DNA from: Streptomyces sp. NBC_00513
GTDB taxonomy: Bacteria > Actinomycetota > Actinomycetes > Streptomycetales > Streptomycetaceae
DNA: 64,000 bases
Assembly (NCBI RefSeq): GCF_041431415.1
Contig: NZ_CP107845.1
Span: forward strand, 6,572,001 to 6,636,000
Direction of reading: 5' to 3'
The notes beneath the pieces are model-generated. The model did not search any database. It saw nothing but the letters and a program-made list of their open reading frames with translations, and was not told the DNA's origin. Shown in pieces: positions 55,922 to 64,000 of this stretch. A program made the position numbers and the translations under genes. Positions within the stretch are counted from its first letter, which is position 1. Each line of letters opens with the position of its first letter.

Positions 55922-58246
55922 GTGACCACCGAGTCCGCAGCCGCGGCAGTACAGGCCACCGTGTACGGCTACCCCCGGCAGGGCCGCAACCGCGAACTGA
56001 AGAAGGCCATCGAGGGCTATTGGAAGGGCCGCGTCACCGCGGACACCCTCCGGGAGACCGCCCGCGACCTGCGCCGGACCAACTGGGCCCAACTGGCCGA
56101 AGCCGGCATCACCGAGCTTCCGACCGGCGACTTCTCGTACTACGACCACGTCCTGGACACCACGGTCATGGTCGGCGCGATCCCCGCCCGCCACCGCGAC
56201 GCCGTCGACGCCGACGCCCTGGACGGCTACTTCGCGATGGCGCGCGGCACACAGGACGTGGCCCCGCTGGAGATGACCAAGTGGTTCGACACCAACTACC
56301 ACTACCTGGTCCCCGAACTCGGACCCGACACCGTCTTCACGGCCGATCCCGCCAAGCAGGTCGCCGAGCTGAAGGAGGCCCTGGCCCTCGGCCACACGGC
56401 CCGCCCCGTCCTCGTCGGCCCGGTGACGTACCTGCTCCTCGCCAAGCCCGCGCCCGCGGTCGCCGCCGACTTCGAGCCGCTCACCCTCCTCGACCGGCTG
56501 CTGCCCGTCTACGCCCGGGTCCTGGCCGAACTGCGCGCGACCGGCGCCGAATGGGTCCAGCTCGACGAACCCGCCCTCGTCCAGGACCGCACCCCGGCCG
56601 AACTGAACGCCGCCGCGCGCGCCTACCGCGAACTCGGCGCGCTGACCGAACGCCCCAAGCTCCTCGTCGCCTCCTACTTCGACCGGCTCGGCGAGGCCCT
56701 GCCCGTCCTGGCCAAGGCACCCGTCGAGGGCCTCGCCCTGGACTTCACCGACTCGGCCGCCGCCAACCTCGCCGACCTCGCGGCGGTCGGCGGGCTCCCG
56801 GGCAAGCGCCTCGTCGCCGGGGTGGTCAACGGCCGCAACATCTGGATCAACGACCACCGGAAGTCGCTGAGCACCCTCGGCACCCTCCTCGGCCTCGCCG
56901 ACCGGGTCGACGTCGCCGCCTCCTGCTCCCTCCTGCACGTCCCGCTGGACGCGACCGTCGAACGCGACATCGATCCCCAGGTCCGCCGCTGGCTCGCCTT
57001 CGCCCGCCAGAAGACCGCCGAGATCACCACCCTCGCCCGCGGCCTCGCGCAGGGCGCCGACGCGATCACCGCCGAACTCGCCGCCAACCGGGCCGACCTG
57101 GCCTCCCGCGCCACGTCCCCCATCACCCGCGACCCCGCGGTCCGCGCCCGCACCGAGGCGATCACCGACGCTGACGGCCGCCGCGCACAGCCGTACCCCG
57201 AGCGCGCCGCCGCCCAGCGGGCCCACCTGGGACTGCCGCTGCTGCCGACCACCACCATCGGATCCTTCCCGCAGACCGACGAACTGCGCGTGGCCCGCGC
57301 CGACCTGCGAGCCGGCCGGATCGACACCGCCGGATACGAGGAACGCATCAAGGGCGAGATCCGCGAGGTGCTCTCCTTCCAGGAGAAGACCGGCATCGAC
57401 GTCCTCGTCCACGGCGAACCCGAACGCAACGACATGGTCCAGTACTTCGCCGAACAGCTCACGGGCTACCTCGCGACCCAGCACGGCTGGGTCCAGTCCT
57501 ACGGCACCCGCTACGTGCGCCCGCCGGTCCTCGCCGGGGACATCTCCCGCCCCGAGCCGATGACCGTGCGCTGGACCACCTACGCGCAGGCGCAGACCAC
57601 CAAGCCGGTCAAGGGCATGCTGACGGGCCCCGTCACGATGCTCGCATGGTCCTTCGTACGCGACGACCAACCCCTCGGGCAGACCGCCCGCCAGGTCGGA
57701 CTCGCCCTCCGCGATGAGGTCAACGACCTTGAGGCGGCCGGGACTTCGGTCATCCAGGTCGACGAGCCCGCCCTGCGCGAGACCCTTCCGCTGCGCACCG
57801 CCGATCACGCGGACTACCTGGCGTGGGCCACCGAGTCCTTCCGCCTCACCACGTCGGGCGTCCGGCCGGACACCCAGATCCACACGCACATGTGCTACGC
57901 CGAGTTCGGCGACATCGTCCAGGCCATCGACGATCTCGACGCGGACGTCATCAGTCTGGAGGCGGCCCGTTCCCACATGCAGGTCGCGCGCGAACTCGCC
58001 GCGCACGGCTATCCGCGCGAGGCCGGGCCCGGCGTGTGGGACATCCACTCGCCGCGCATCCCCTCCACGGAGGAAGCGGCAGCCCTGCTCCGCAAGGGAC
58101 TTGAGGCCATTCCCGCCGAGCGGCTGTGGGTCAACCCCGACTGCGGGCTGAAGACCCGTGGCTGGACCGAGACCCGCGCCTCCCTGGAGAACCTGGTGGC
58201 GGCGGCTCGCGAGGTCCGCACGGAGGCAGCCGGCGCGACCGCCTGA
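55922..58246 (+). CDS. metE: B12-independent methionine synthase
   Basis: 774 residues from GTG 55922 (AAGGAGAG upstream). N-terminal YGYPRQGRNRELKKAIEGYW; C-terminal half GLPLLPTTTIGSFPQTDELR, VHGEPERNDMVQYFAEQL and the zinc ligands in THMCYAEFGDI (about residue 655) and NPDCGLKTRGW (about 738). It transfers the methyl group of 5-methyltetrahydropteroyl-glutamate to homocysteine without B12. It is preceded by a cobalamin riboswitch, so it is made when B12 is scarce. Convergent with the calpain-like gene across a hairpin. Confidence 0.97.
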   Translation: MTTESAAAAVQATVYGYPRQGRNRELKKAIEGYWKGRVTADTLRETARDLRRTNWAQLAEAGITELPTGDFSYYDHVLDTTVMVGAIPARHRDAVDADALDGYFAMARGTQDVAPLEMTKWFDTNYHYLVPELGPDTVFTADPAKQVAELKEALALGHTARPVLVGPVTYLLLAKPAPAVAADFEPLTLLDRLLPVYARVLAELRATGAEWVQLDEPALVQDRTPAELNAAARAYRELGALTERPKLLVASYFDRLGEALPVLAKAPVEGLALDFTDSAAANLADLAAVGGLPGKRLVAGVVNGRNIWINDHRKSLSTLGTLLGLADRVDVAASCSLLHVPLDATVERDIDPQVRRWLAFARQKTAEITTLARGLAQGADAITAELAANRADLASRATSPITRDPAVRARTEAITDADGRRAQPYPERAAAQRAHLGLPLLPTTTIGSFPQTDELRVARADLRAGRIDTAGYEERIKGEIREVLSFQEKTGIDVLVHGEPERNDMVQYFAEQLTGYLATQHGWVQSYGTRYVRPPVLAGDISRPEPMTVRWTTYAQAQTTKPVKGMLTGPVTMLAWSFVRDDQPLGQTARQVGLALRDEVNDLEAAGTSVIQVDEPALRETLPLRTADHADYLAWATESFRLTTSGVRPDTQIHTHMCYAEFGDIVQAIDDLDADVISLEAARSHMQVARELAAHGYPREAGPGVWDIHSPRIPSTEEAAALLRKGLEAIPAERLWVNPDCGLKTRGWTETRASLENLVAAAREVRTEAAGATA

Positions 58247-58253
58247 TCCGATT

Positions 58254-58289
58254 CGGGCCGGAACGTCGCTCTCCCGACGCTCCGGCCCG
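58254..58289. terminator. Bidirectional terminator metE/calpain-like gene
   Basis: CGGGCCGGA (58254-58262) pairs with TCCGGCCCG (58281-58289), and an inner CGTCG / CGACG stem extends it. Confidence 0.75.
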
Positions 58290-58388
58290 ATCACGTGCCC
58301 TCGGGGCTCGGCCCGCAAGAGGGCTCAGGTGAAGGCCGCCTGGTGAGTGGCCGGCGAGGGGCCGTGACCGGCACTCTCGCAACAGAAC

Positions 58389-59792
58389 CTAGGCCAACGT
58401 GCTGTACCGGTTCGCGAAGTTCGCTCTGAACTCACCGGCCGTGAACGTCCCGGGGTGGTTCCTGTTGTGCGGGTTGCGGAGCCGGATGTTCCCTCGATCG
58501 TCCACCTCGACCACCTCGTAGACGTGCTCCGCTATGAGGTCGGAGCGGATTCCCGGCTTGTTCGCCTCGGCTCCACGTGAGCCGATCAGTATCGGGGAGC
58601 CCGCTTCCAGCTTCTCCCGGAACGAGTCGAGGAGTTGGCGGTTCGGATTGACGCCGTTCATGTCGTATCTGGAGGGAACGTCATCGCAGTACGCCGGCCG
58701 GCCCGTGAGTTGGGCCAGCATCTCGGCGCGGTGCTCGGCCCTCGTGCCCAGGTTGAGCCGTTCGTAGCCGGAGGTCTGACCGGCCTTGCCTTCCTCCCAG
58801 GTCTGGTCGACCCCCGCGAAGGCCTTCTCCAGGATCACGGGCCAGGCGGCGCCCCCGGTTCCCACCTGCGCGTAGGCCGGGTTCTTCGGATCGAGGGACG
58901 GCACGACCAGTTCCGGCGTGACGGTGAGAACGGTGACCGCACCGGTCGGTTCGTAGGGTGCCAGATCCCCGGGCCGGTTCTTGCTCACCTGATGGAGGGT
59001 CACCTCGTACGTGCCGTCGTCGTTCTCCTTGACGCAGTTCGAGATCGCTTCCGGAAGGTGTCCGGCGACGGCCCCCATGGAGGCGATCACCCCGCAGTCG
59101 CCGAGAGTGCCCTGCGCCGTCTGTTCGCGGCTCGGGGGTCCGTCGAACAAGGGGACGCGCCCGCCGTCGGAACGGTCGAGAGGCGTCCCGTACTGGTAGA
59201 GGCGCACGTTCTCTTCCGGGATCTCCATGGCGTTGAACGCCGGCCGGTCCACCGTGGCGTGGCGGTCGCCGGCGCCGTCCGCGGACGCGTGGGGCGCGGT
59301 GAGGGAGTCGCGCATCTTCGAGAAGACGTCCCGCAGCGGGGCGCCCTCGGGTGCCGGGCCGCCGCCGGCCGGGTCCGCCGCGGACGTCCGCTCCCCGGTT
59401 TCGTCATCGGCCGCATCGTCGAGCGGCTCCGGCCCGTTCCCGGTCCAGGTTCCGGGGGAATCGGGCTCTTGAGGTTCCTCGGGGGCTTCGGTCCCGTCGG
59501 CCTGATCCGTGGCAGCCGTGGGGTCGGCCTCCCCGTCCTCTTCGAACTCCTCTGGTTCCTCGGGGCCTTCAGGGGCTTCGTCCGACTGCCCGGGTTCGTC
59601 CGGAGGGATGAGGTCCATCGGGACCTCGGGCTCCTCGTCGACGCCCACGTCGCGGTCGGGATGCCCCGTCGGGACCTCCGCGGGCTCCATCGGCTCGCTG
59701 GACCGGTCGTCCCCCTCGCCGACCCCGGAGGCCGGCAGAACCACCGGTGCGTCGGTTCCGGCGCCGAGATCGGCAGTGCGCACCTCGCTCAT
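58389..59792 (-). CDS. Calpain-like cysteine protease with acidic disordered N-terminus
   Basis: 467 residues from ATG 59792. Residues 1-150 are a low-complexity acidic tail (DEAPEGPEEPEEFEEDGEAD). The C-terminal ~270 residues match the C2 calpain core: catalytic Cys233 in AQGTLGDCGVIASMGAVAG, His423 in DLIAEHVYEVVEVDD and Asn440 in RNPHNRNHPGTF. The Trp usually following the Cys of calpains is replaced by Gly. No signal peptide or membrane helix. Bacterial calpain-like proteases occur as effectors, toxins or intracellular regulators. A Sel1-repeat gene lies 146 bp upstream in the same direction. Confidence 0.8.
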   Translation of the reverse strand: MSEVRTADLGAGTDAPVVLPASGVGEGDDRSSEPMEPAEVPTGHPDRDVGVDEEPEVPMDLIPPDEPGQSDEAPEGPEEPEEFEEDGEADPTAATDQADGTEAPEEPQEPDSPGTWTGNGPEPLDDAADDETGERTSAADPAGGGPAPEGAPLRDVFSKMRDSLTAPHASADGAGDRHATVDRPAFNAMEIPEENVRLYQYGTPLDRSDGGRVPLFDGPPSREQTAQGTLGDCGVIASMGAVAGHLPEAISNCVKENDDGTYEVTLHQVSKNRPGDLAPYEPTGAVTVLTVTPELVVPSLDPKNPAYAQVGTGGAAWPVILEKAFAGVDQTWEEGKAGQTSGYERLNLGTRAEHRAEMLAQLTGRPAYCDDVPSRYDMNGVNPNRQLLDSFREKLEAGSPILIGSRGAEANKPGIRSDLIAEHVYEVVEVDDRGNIRLRNPHNRNHPGTFTAGEFRANFANRYSTLA

Positions 59793-59798
59793 CCCGCT

Positions 59799-59808
59799 CC
59801 CCCCCCCC
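59799..59808 (-). repeat. Ten-G homopolymer at the calpain-like gene start
   Basis: Ten consecutive G on the coding strand lie 6 bases before the ATG and include the likely ribosome site. Slippage would change Shine-Dalgarno spacing. Confidence 0.8.
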
Positions 59809-59938
59809 GGCAGCCAAGCAAAGATCATTTTCTGAACGGTGTCGAGCGGAGACGCCCCCGGACCCCGGGACGCCTCCGCTCAGGAGCCGGGATTCGACAA
59901 CCGGCGCGGGCCACTTCCGAGGGCCCCGGCACCGCACT

Positions 59939-60634
59939 TCACAGCAGGGGTTCCTGCTCGTGCTCGGCGGCCCGCAGCCCATCGATCCGCTCGCGCCAGT
60001 GGGCGGCCTCTTCTACCCGGCCGAGCTTGTCGAGCACGTCGGACAGGTGCTCGGCGGCGGCCGACGAACCCTCTTCCGCGTTCTGTGTCAGAAGCTCGGC
60101 GGCTTCCTCGAAGCGCCCCTGATGACTGAGGAGGGCGGCCAGATCACCGCGCGCGCTGTGGCCGAACCGGCCGGGCTCGCGGCAGGCGACGCGGTACCAG
60201 TGCTCCGCATCGGAGGGCCGTCCCTCCTCCTCGAACAGTTCCGCCAGGCCGTACGGCGCGTGCGGATCGCCGGTTTCCCAGGCCTTTCGGAGCCAGAACT
60301 CGCGCTCGTCCAAGTCCACCCACGACTTCATGGCCCTGATGGCCGGGACCCAACCCGCCTCGGCGGCACGCCTGCACCAGGACGCGGCCGTGACGTCGTG
60401 CGCCTTGCCGTTCGGGAACGCGTTCACCGCCCGGTCGTGGTGGACGCGCGACAAGGTGTACATCGCCTCGGCGTCGCCGGCCCGCGCGGCGGCGAGCAGC
60501 CATTCCTCGGCCGCACGGTTGTCGTCGGATTCGTAGAGGTGTTGGCCCCGCAGCCTCATCGCGACGGCGTCGCCCGCCGCCGCGGCCCGTCCGATGGCCG
60601 GGTCCAACGGGGCGGGGCGCTTCGGTATCGCCAT
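59939..60634 (-). CDS. Sel1/TPR-like repeat protein
   Basis: 231 residues with about five Sel1-like repeats (AAEEWLLAAARAGDAEAMYT; AASWCRRAAEAGWVPAIRAM; FWLRKAWETGDPHAPYGLAE; EHWYRVACREPGRFGHSARG). No signal peptide. Such scaffolds bind other proteins. It lies upstream of the calpain-like protease in the same orientation with a 146-bp gap, so it could be a partner or an immunity-type binding protein; this is inference. Confidence 0.8.
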   Translation of the reverse strand: MAIPKRPAPLDPAIGRAAAAGDAVAMRLRGQHLYESDDNRAAEEWLLAAARAGDAEAMYTLSRVHHDRAVNAFPNGKAHDVTAASWCRRAAEAGWVPAIRAMKSWVDLDEREFWLRKAWETGDPHAPYGLAELFEEEGRPSDAEHWYRVACREPGRFGHSARGDLAALLSHQGRFEEAAELLTQNAEEGSSAAAEHLSDVLDKLGRVEEAAHWRERIDGLRAAEHEQEPLL

Positions 60635-60733
60635 CTGAATCTCCCTCTCGGCTTCACCACGGGATGCCCCGGATCCCGATCATTGTAGATCTCGGGGACC
60701 GGGGCCCGGGCCCTCGCGCGGCTCCGACAGGGC

Positions 60734-61222
60734 CTAGAAGGCGGTCCAGGTGAAGGCCACCTTGTCACCGGCCTTCAGCTTGAACTGGCAACCGCCGACG
60801 GGGGTCGGCGTGCCGTTGACGGAGATGCTCCAGTAGGCGGCACCGCCGCCGCTGACGTTCTTGATCGTGTCGACGGAGAAGTCGTCGAACGAGGCGTACC
60901 AGGTGCCGTCCCAGGTGAAGTGCCTCTTCTTCGCGGCGTCGTCCAGAGCGGCGGTCGGCGTGGGCACGGCGCTCGGGTTCGCCGAGCCGTTCGTGCCGTC
61001 GCACTTGTGCGTGCCGCCCGTGACGGTGGTGACGTCGTGGCCCCTGGTCTTGATCTTCCCCTTGAACAGCAGCCCGCTCGGGCCCTGCACGGTGAGGTTG
61101 ACCTTGACCGGGGCGTTCGTGCCGGCGACCGGCTTGGCGTGCGCGACGGCGGGCGCCGAGGCGAGCGCGAGCCCCAGGGCGGCCGACGTGACGAGGGTGC
61201 GACGTACGAGGTTCGGGCGCAT
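60734..61222 (-). CDS. Secreted DUF4430-only protein (B12-linked)
   Basis: 162 residues from ATG 61222. Signal peptide RRTLVTSAALGLALASAPAV followed by AHAKP. The mature part is a single DUF4430-type domain: VKVNLTVQGPSGLLFKGKIK, FTWDGTWYASFDDFSVDTIK, GGAAYWSISVNGTPTPVGGC and an end GDKVAFTWTAF. Two Cys could form a disulphide. DUF4430 corresponds to the small C-terminal beta domain of transcobalamin-type proteins, and the preceding leader is a cobalamin riboswitch, both pointing to cobalamin capture outside the cell. Confidence 0.85.
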   Translation of the reverse strand: MRPNLVRRTLVTSAALGLALASAPAVAHAKPVAGTNAPVKVNLTVQGPSGLLFKGKIKTRGHDVTTVTGGTHKCDGTNGSANPSAVPTPTAALDDAAKKRHFTWDGTWYASFDDFSVDTIKNVSGGGAAYWSISVNGTPTPVGGCQFKLKAGDKVAFTWTAF

Positions 61223-61374
61223 GAATTGCCTTTCGAACGGGGCGGGTTCACGGCGCGCCCCTGTCCGCCACGACATCCGCCACCGGCACCATGACCCCGA
61301 AGCAGCGGGAACCGGCGGTGGGCGAGTCGGCGACTCAAGGCTCCGCGCTGCAGACCATGACAGTGGGAAGCGGT

Positions 61375-61480
61375 ACGAACCGGATGCCGGGTGCTCCGAC
61401 TCGGAGCGCGCACGCGCCCCACACGGTTGCAGGTCAGCGCCGGATTCCCACCGGCTTCCCCCAGGTCATACGGTGATGCG
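61375..61480 (-). promoter_or_regulatory. Cobalamin riboswitch 4
   Basis: On the minus strand CTGGGGGAAGCCGGTGGGAA, TCCGGCGCTGACCTGCAACC and the box GAGTCGGAGCACCCGGC (61402-61386) match the cobalamin riboswitch. It lies about 150 bp before the DUF4430 gene. The rest of the 61223-61761 gap holds no gene. Confidence 0.88.
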
Positions 61481-61761
61481 GTTGTCACCCGGGTCCGACC
61501 GGGCAGACGAATCGTACGATCGGACAAGCCTTCTGACCAGAGGTCACCCCTACGGGCAGGACGGCCGGGGCCATGGAGCGGCCACGGCGATGGCGGCCCG
61601 CTGCCCCGCCCGTCGACGGATGCCCGGGGCGACCGCCCCGGCCGCCGCTCATACCCGGTCAATTGCGCGTGTGTTCCGGTCAACCCGCGAAGTGGTGGGG
61701 GGATGCGTGGTCGGATGTTCGCTTCGGTGGTGTCCGGTGTCCGGCGAGTGCGAGGCGCAAC

Positions 61762-63639
61762 ATGACGACGACGACCGAAGAGCCGTTCCGGGCCCTTCTG
61801 GAGGCGGCACCGGACGCGATGGTGATCGTGGACGACGCCGGCGTGATCCGGCTGGTGAACGCGCAGACTGAGGCGCTGTTCGGCTACCCCCGGCACGAAC
61901 TGCTCGGCCGACCCATCGAGGTCCTGGTGCCCGAGCGCTTCAGGGGGCACCACCCCGGGCACCGGCTCGGATACGCCGGCAGCCGACAGGTACGGCCCAT
62001 GGGCGCGGGACTGGAGCTGTACGGACTGCGCAGGGACGGACGCGAGTTCCCCGTGGAGATCAGCCTCAGCCCACTACAGACCACCGACGGCCTGCTCATC
62101 TCGGCGGCCGTGCGCGACGTCAGCGACCGCAGGGCCGCCGAAGAACTGTTCCGGGCACTCCTGGAGGCCGCCCCCGACGCGATGGTGATCGTCGACGACC
62201 GCGGCACGATCCAACTCGTCAACGCCCAGACCGAGGCGCTCTTCGGCCACACCAGGGCCGACCTCCTGGGCCGCCCCGTGGAGGTGCTCGTACCGGAGCG
62301 CTTCCGGGGCCATCACTCCGGCTTCCGGCAGGGCTACTTCATCAACCGCCAGGTCAGACCCATGGGCGCCGGCCTGGAACTGCACGGCCTCTGCAGGGAC
62401 GGACGCGAGTTCCCCGTCGAGATCAGCCTCAGCCCCCTGGAGACCCCGGACGGAACCCTCGTGTCGGCGGCCATCCGCGACGTCAGCGACCGCAAGGCCG
62501 CCGAGGAGAAACTCGCCGAACTCTACGAACAGCAGCGCCACGTGGCCCTGACCCTGCAACGCAGCCTCATGGGCTCGCCCGCCGACGTGCCGGGCATGCC
62601 GACGGCGAGCCGGTACTTCCCGGCGCGCCTGGGCGCGGGCGTGGGTGGCGACTGGTTCGACCTGATCCCCCTGGGTGGCGGCCGCGTGGGCGTCATGATC
62701 GGTGACGTGATGGGGCGGGGGCTGGAAGCCGCCGCCGTCATGGGGCAGTTGCGCTCCGCTTCGCACGCGCTGGCGAAGACCGGCATGCCGCCCTGGCAGT
62801 TGATGCGCGCCCTCGACGCCGTGGTGAGCGAACTCCCGGACCAGTTCGTCACCTGCTGCTACCTGGTCGTCGACGCGGACGCCGCGGAACTGACCGTGTG
62901 CTCGGCCGGACACCTGCCGCTGCTCCTCGCCGCGCCGGACGGCCGGGTGAGCCGGCTCGCCGTGGACGTCAGCGTGCCACTCGGTGTCGGCGAGGTCCCG
63001 CACCACGAGAGCCGCCACGCCGTGGAACCCGGATCGGTGCTCGCGCTCTACACCGACGGGCTCGTCGAAACGCCGGGCAGCGACATCGAGGAGCAACTCG
63101 ATCGTCTGGCAACGGCATTGGGAAAGACTTTCGCCAACACCGATGACCTCGAAACGATGGCCGACTCCCTCCTGGGCGAGATGCTGCCGGACGCCGACGA
63201 CAACGCGGACGACGTCACCCTGCTCCTCGTGCACATCCCCGACATGCCGGTGACCTCACAGAGCGTGGTACTGGCCCCACAACCGAGCAGCGTCGGCGAG
63301 GGCCGGCGCTTCCTGCGTTCCACCCTCGCCCGGTGGGGGAACGTGGACGACCAACTGTGCGAGACGGCCTGTCTGCTCGCGTCCGAGCTGCTCTCCAACG
63401 CGGTCAACCACGGTTGCGGCCCCATCCGGCTGAGACTGCGTCACGCGGGCAGGGAACTCAGCGTCGAGGTGTGCGACGGCAGCCCCGTCCTTCCACAGGC
63501 ACGGTTCGCTTCGTCCGACGCGGAATCCGGACGGGGCCTGCTCCTCGTGGACTCGCTCGCCGAAGCCTGGGGCACGCTCCCGACGGCCGAGGGGAAGGCC
63601 GTCTGGTTCTCCCTGCCCCTCCCGCGCCCGCGTCGCTGA
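61762..63639 (+). CDS. Tandem-PAS SpoIIE phosphatase with HATPase domain
   Basis: 625 residues. Two nearly identical PAS domains (residues ~7-118 and ~131-242; both start [17 protein letters not shown] and carry [10 protein letters not shown] and [15 protein letters not shown]). A coiled stretch ([20 protein letters not shown]) leads to a SpoIIE domain with metal Asp residues in [30 protein letters not shown] and [13 protein letters not shown], then a C-terminal anti-sigma-type HATPase ([35 protein letters not shown]). This is the architecture of streptomycete stress-sigma regulators. ATG 61762; preceded by GAGGCG. Confidence 0.9.
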   Translation: MTTTTEEPFRALLEAAPDAMVIVDDAGVIRLVNAQTEALFGYPRHELLGRPIEVLVPERFRGHHPGHRLGYAGSRQVRPMGAGLELYGLRRDGREFPVEISLSPLQTTDGLLISAAVRDVSDRRAAEELFRALLEAAPDAMVIVDDRGTIQLVNAQTEALFGHTRADLLGRPVEVLVPERFRGHHSGFRQGYFINRQVRPMGAGLELHGLCRDGREFPVEISLSPLETPDGTLVSAAIRDVSDRKAAEEKLAELYEQQRHVALTLQRSLMGSPADVPGMPTASRYFPARLGAGVGGDWFDLIPLGGGRVGVMIGDVMGRGLEAAAVMGQLRSASHALAKTGMPPWQLMRALDAVVSELPDQFVTCCYLVVDADAAELTVCSAGHLPLLLAAPDGRVSRLAVDVSVPLGVGEVPHHESRHAVEPGSVLALYTDGLVETPGSDIEEQLDRLATALGKTFANTDDLETMADSLLGEMLPDADDNADDVTLLLVHIPDMPVTSQSVVLAPQPSSVGEGRRFLRSTLARWGNVDDQLCETACLLASELLSNAVNHGCGPIRLRLRHAGRELSVEVCDGSPVLPQARFASSDAESGRGLLLVDSLAEAWGTLPTAEGKAVWFSLPLPRPRR

Positions 63640-63668
63640 ACCTGTCGTGCGAACTCTGACGACGGGGT

Positions 63669-64000
63669 CTAGGGAGCCTGCGTCGGGGTGAACTTCGTGA
63701 GGACCAACAGGGCGTCGACGAGGTCGGCGGCCGGGGCGCCGGTGGCCAGACGGCGCAGCTGCTGCCCGAAGACCAGGGCGACGGCCACGCCCGCCAGGCG
63801 TTCGGGGTCCGGCACACCGAGGAGGGTCAGGATCCGGGCAGCCAGGAGGTCGTAGGCGGCGAAGCACTCGGTCGCCGCTGCTCGCAGCCGTTCGTCGCGG
63901 CCGGCCTGCACGTACAGCTCGAAGGGCGCGATGTGCCGACTGTCGAAGGCGTTGCCGCCCGCGACCTGCGCGACGACCTCGGCCGCCTGCCCGATGTCGA
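63669..64000 (-). CDS. TetR-family regulator, C-terminal part only
   Basis: The frame enters at the window edge and reads DIGQAAEVVAQVAGGNAFDS, RHIAPFELYVQAGRDERLRA and LVDALLVLTKFTPTQAP to the stop at 63669. The helical C-terminal dimerisation/ligand domain of a TetR repressor is visible; the DNA-binding domain lies outside the window. It is convergent with the PAS-SpoIIE gene. Confidence 0.75.
   Translation of the reverse strand, partial: DIGQAAEVVAQVAGGNAFDSRHIAPFELYVQAGRDERLRAAATECFAAYDLLAARILTLLGVPDPERLAGVAVALVFGQQLRRLATGAPAADLVDALLVLTKFTPTQAP

Overview
The window is high-GC DNA with strong GGAGG-type ribosome binding sites, GTG starts, ATGA/GTGA gene overlaps, Tat and LAXTG signals, SpoIIE-type phosphatases and many secreted proteins. 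All of this points to a Streptomyces or close relative chromosome. No tRNA, rRNA, transposase or CRISPR array was seen.

Layout. 0-7.4 kb: a TPR-like gene (partial), pirin, NUDIX hydrolase, a large XRE regulator beside a perfect 19-bp palindrome, then a small cluster of a 51-aa peptide, a JmjC/cupin oxygenase and an aldo/keto reductase, with an APH-like kinase convergent to it. 7.4-17.5 kb: a frameshifted remnant, a secreted YVTN propeller protein, a collagen-like protein, a Tat-exported amidase, a decayed PI-PLC remnant, an endonuclease VII-type gene and tandem TAP-like secreted peptidases. 17.7-22.4 kb: the potassium operon kdpFABC with an extra 27-aa membrane ORF in front. 22.7-27.8 kb: a lipid/diacylglycerol kinase, a GAF-SpoIIE phosphatase, and a TetR-controlled SnoaL/NmrA operon with a large inverted-repeat operator. 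28.5-34.9 kb: a Cys-free double-glycine peptide with a complete NHLM-type export apparatus (HlyD, peptidase ABC, second ABC) but no maturation enzyme. 34.9-39.9 kb: xanthine dehydrogenase xdhABC, with a leader ORF and promoter.

40.1-49.5 kb and 60.7-61.5 kb form the most striking part. A cobalamin riboswitch precedes a five-gene minus-strand operon: a LAXTG wall-anchored double alpha/alpha-toroid protein, an SCO2322-type protein, EcfT, a fused EcfA1-A2 and an ECF S component. A divergent cobalamin riboswitch precedes a secreted protein with a toroid followed by a DUF4430-like domain, the same domain order as animal intrinsic factor and transcobalamin. A third riboswitch precedes a secreted DUF4430-only protein, and a fourth precedes metE (B12-independent methionine synthase). 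I infer a B12 capture and uptake system at the cell surface, switched off together with metE when B12 is plentiful.

49.7-55.4 kb: glyoxylate cycle genes (RamB-like regulator, aceA, aceB, 3-hydroxyacyl-CoA dehydrogenase). 58.4-64 kb: a calpain-like protease with a Sel1-repeat partner, a tandem-PAS SpoIIE phosphatase/kinase and a partial TetR gene.
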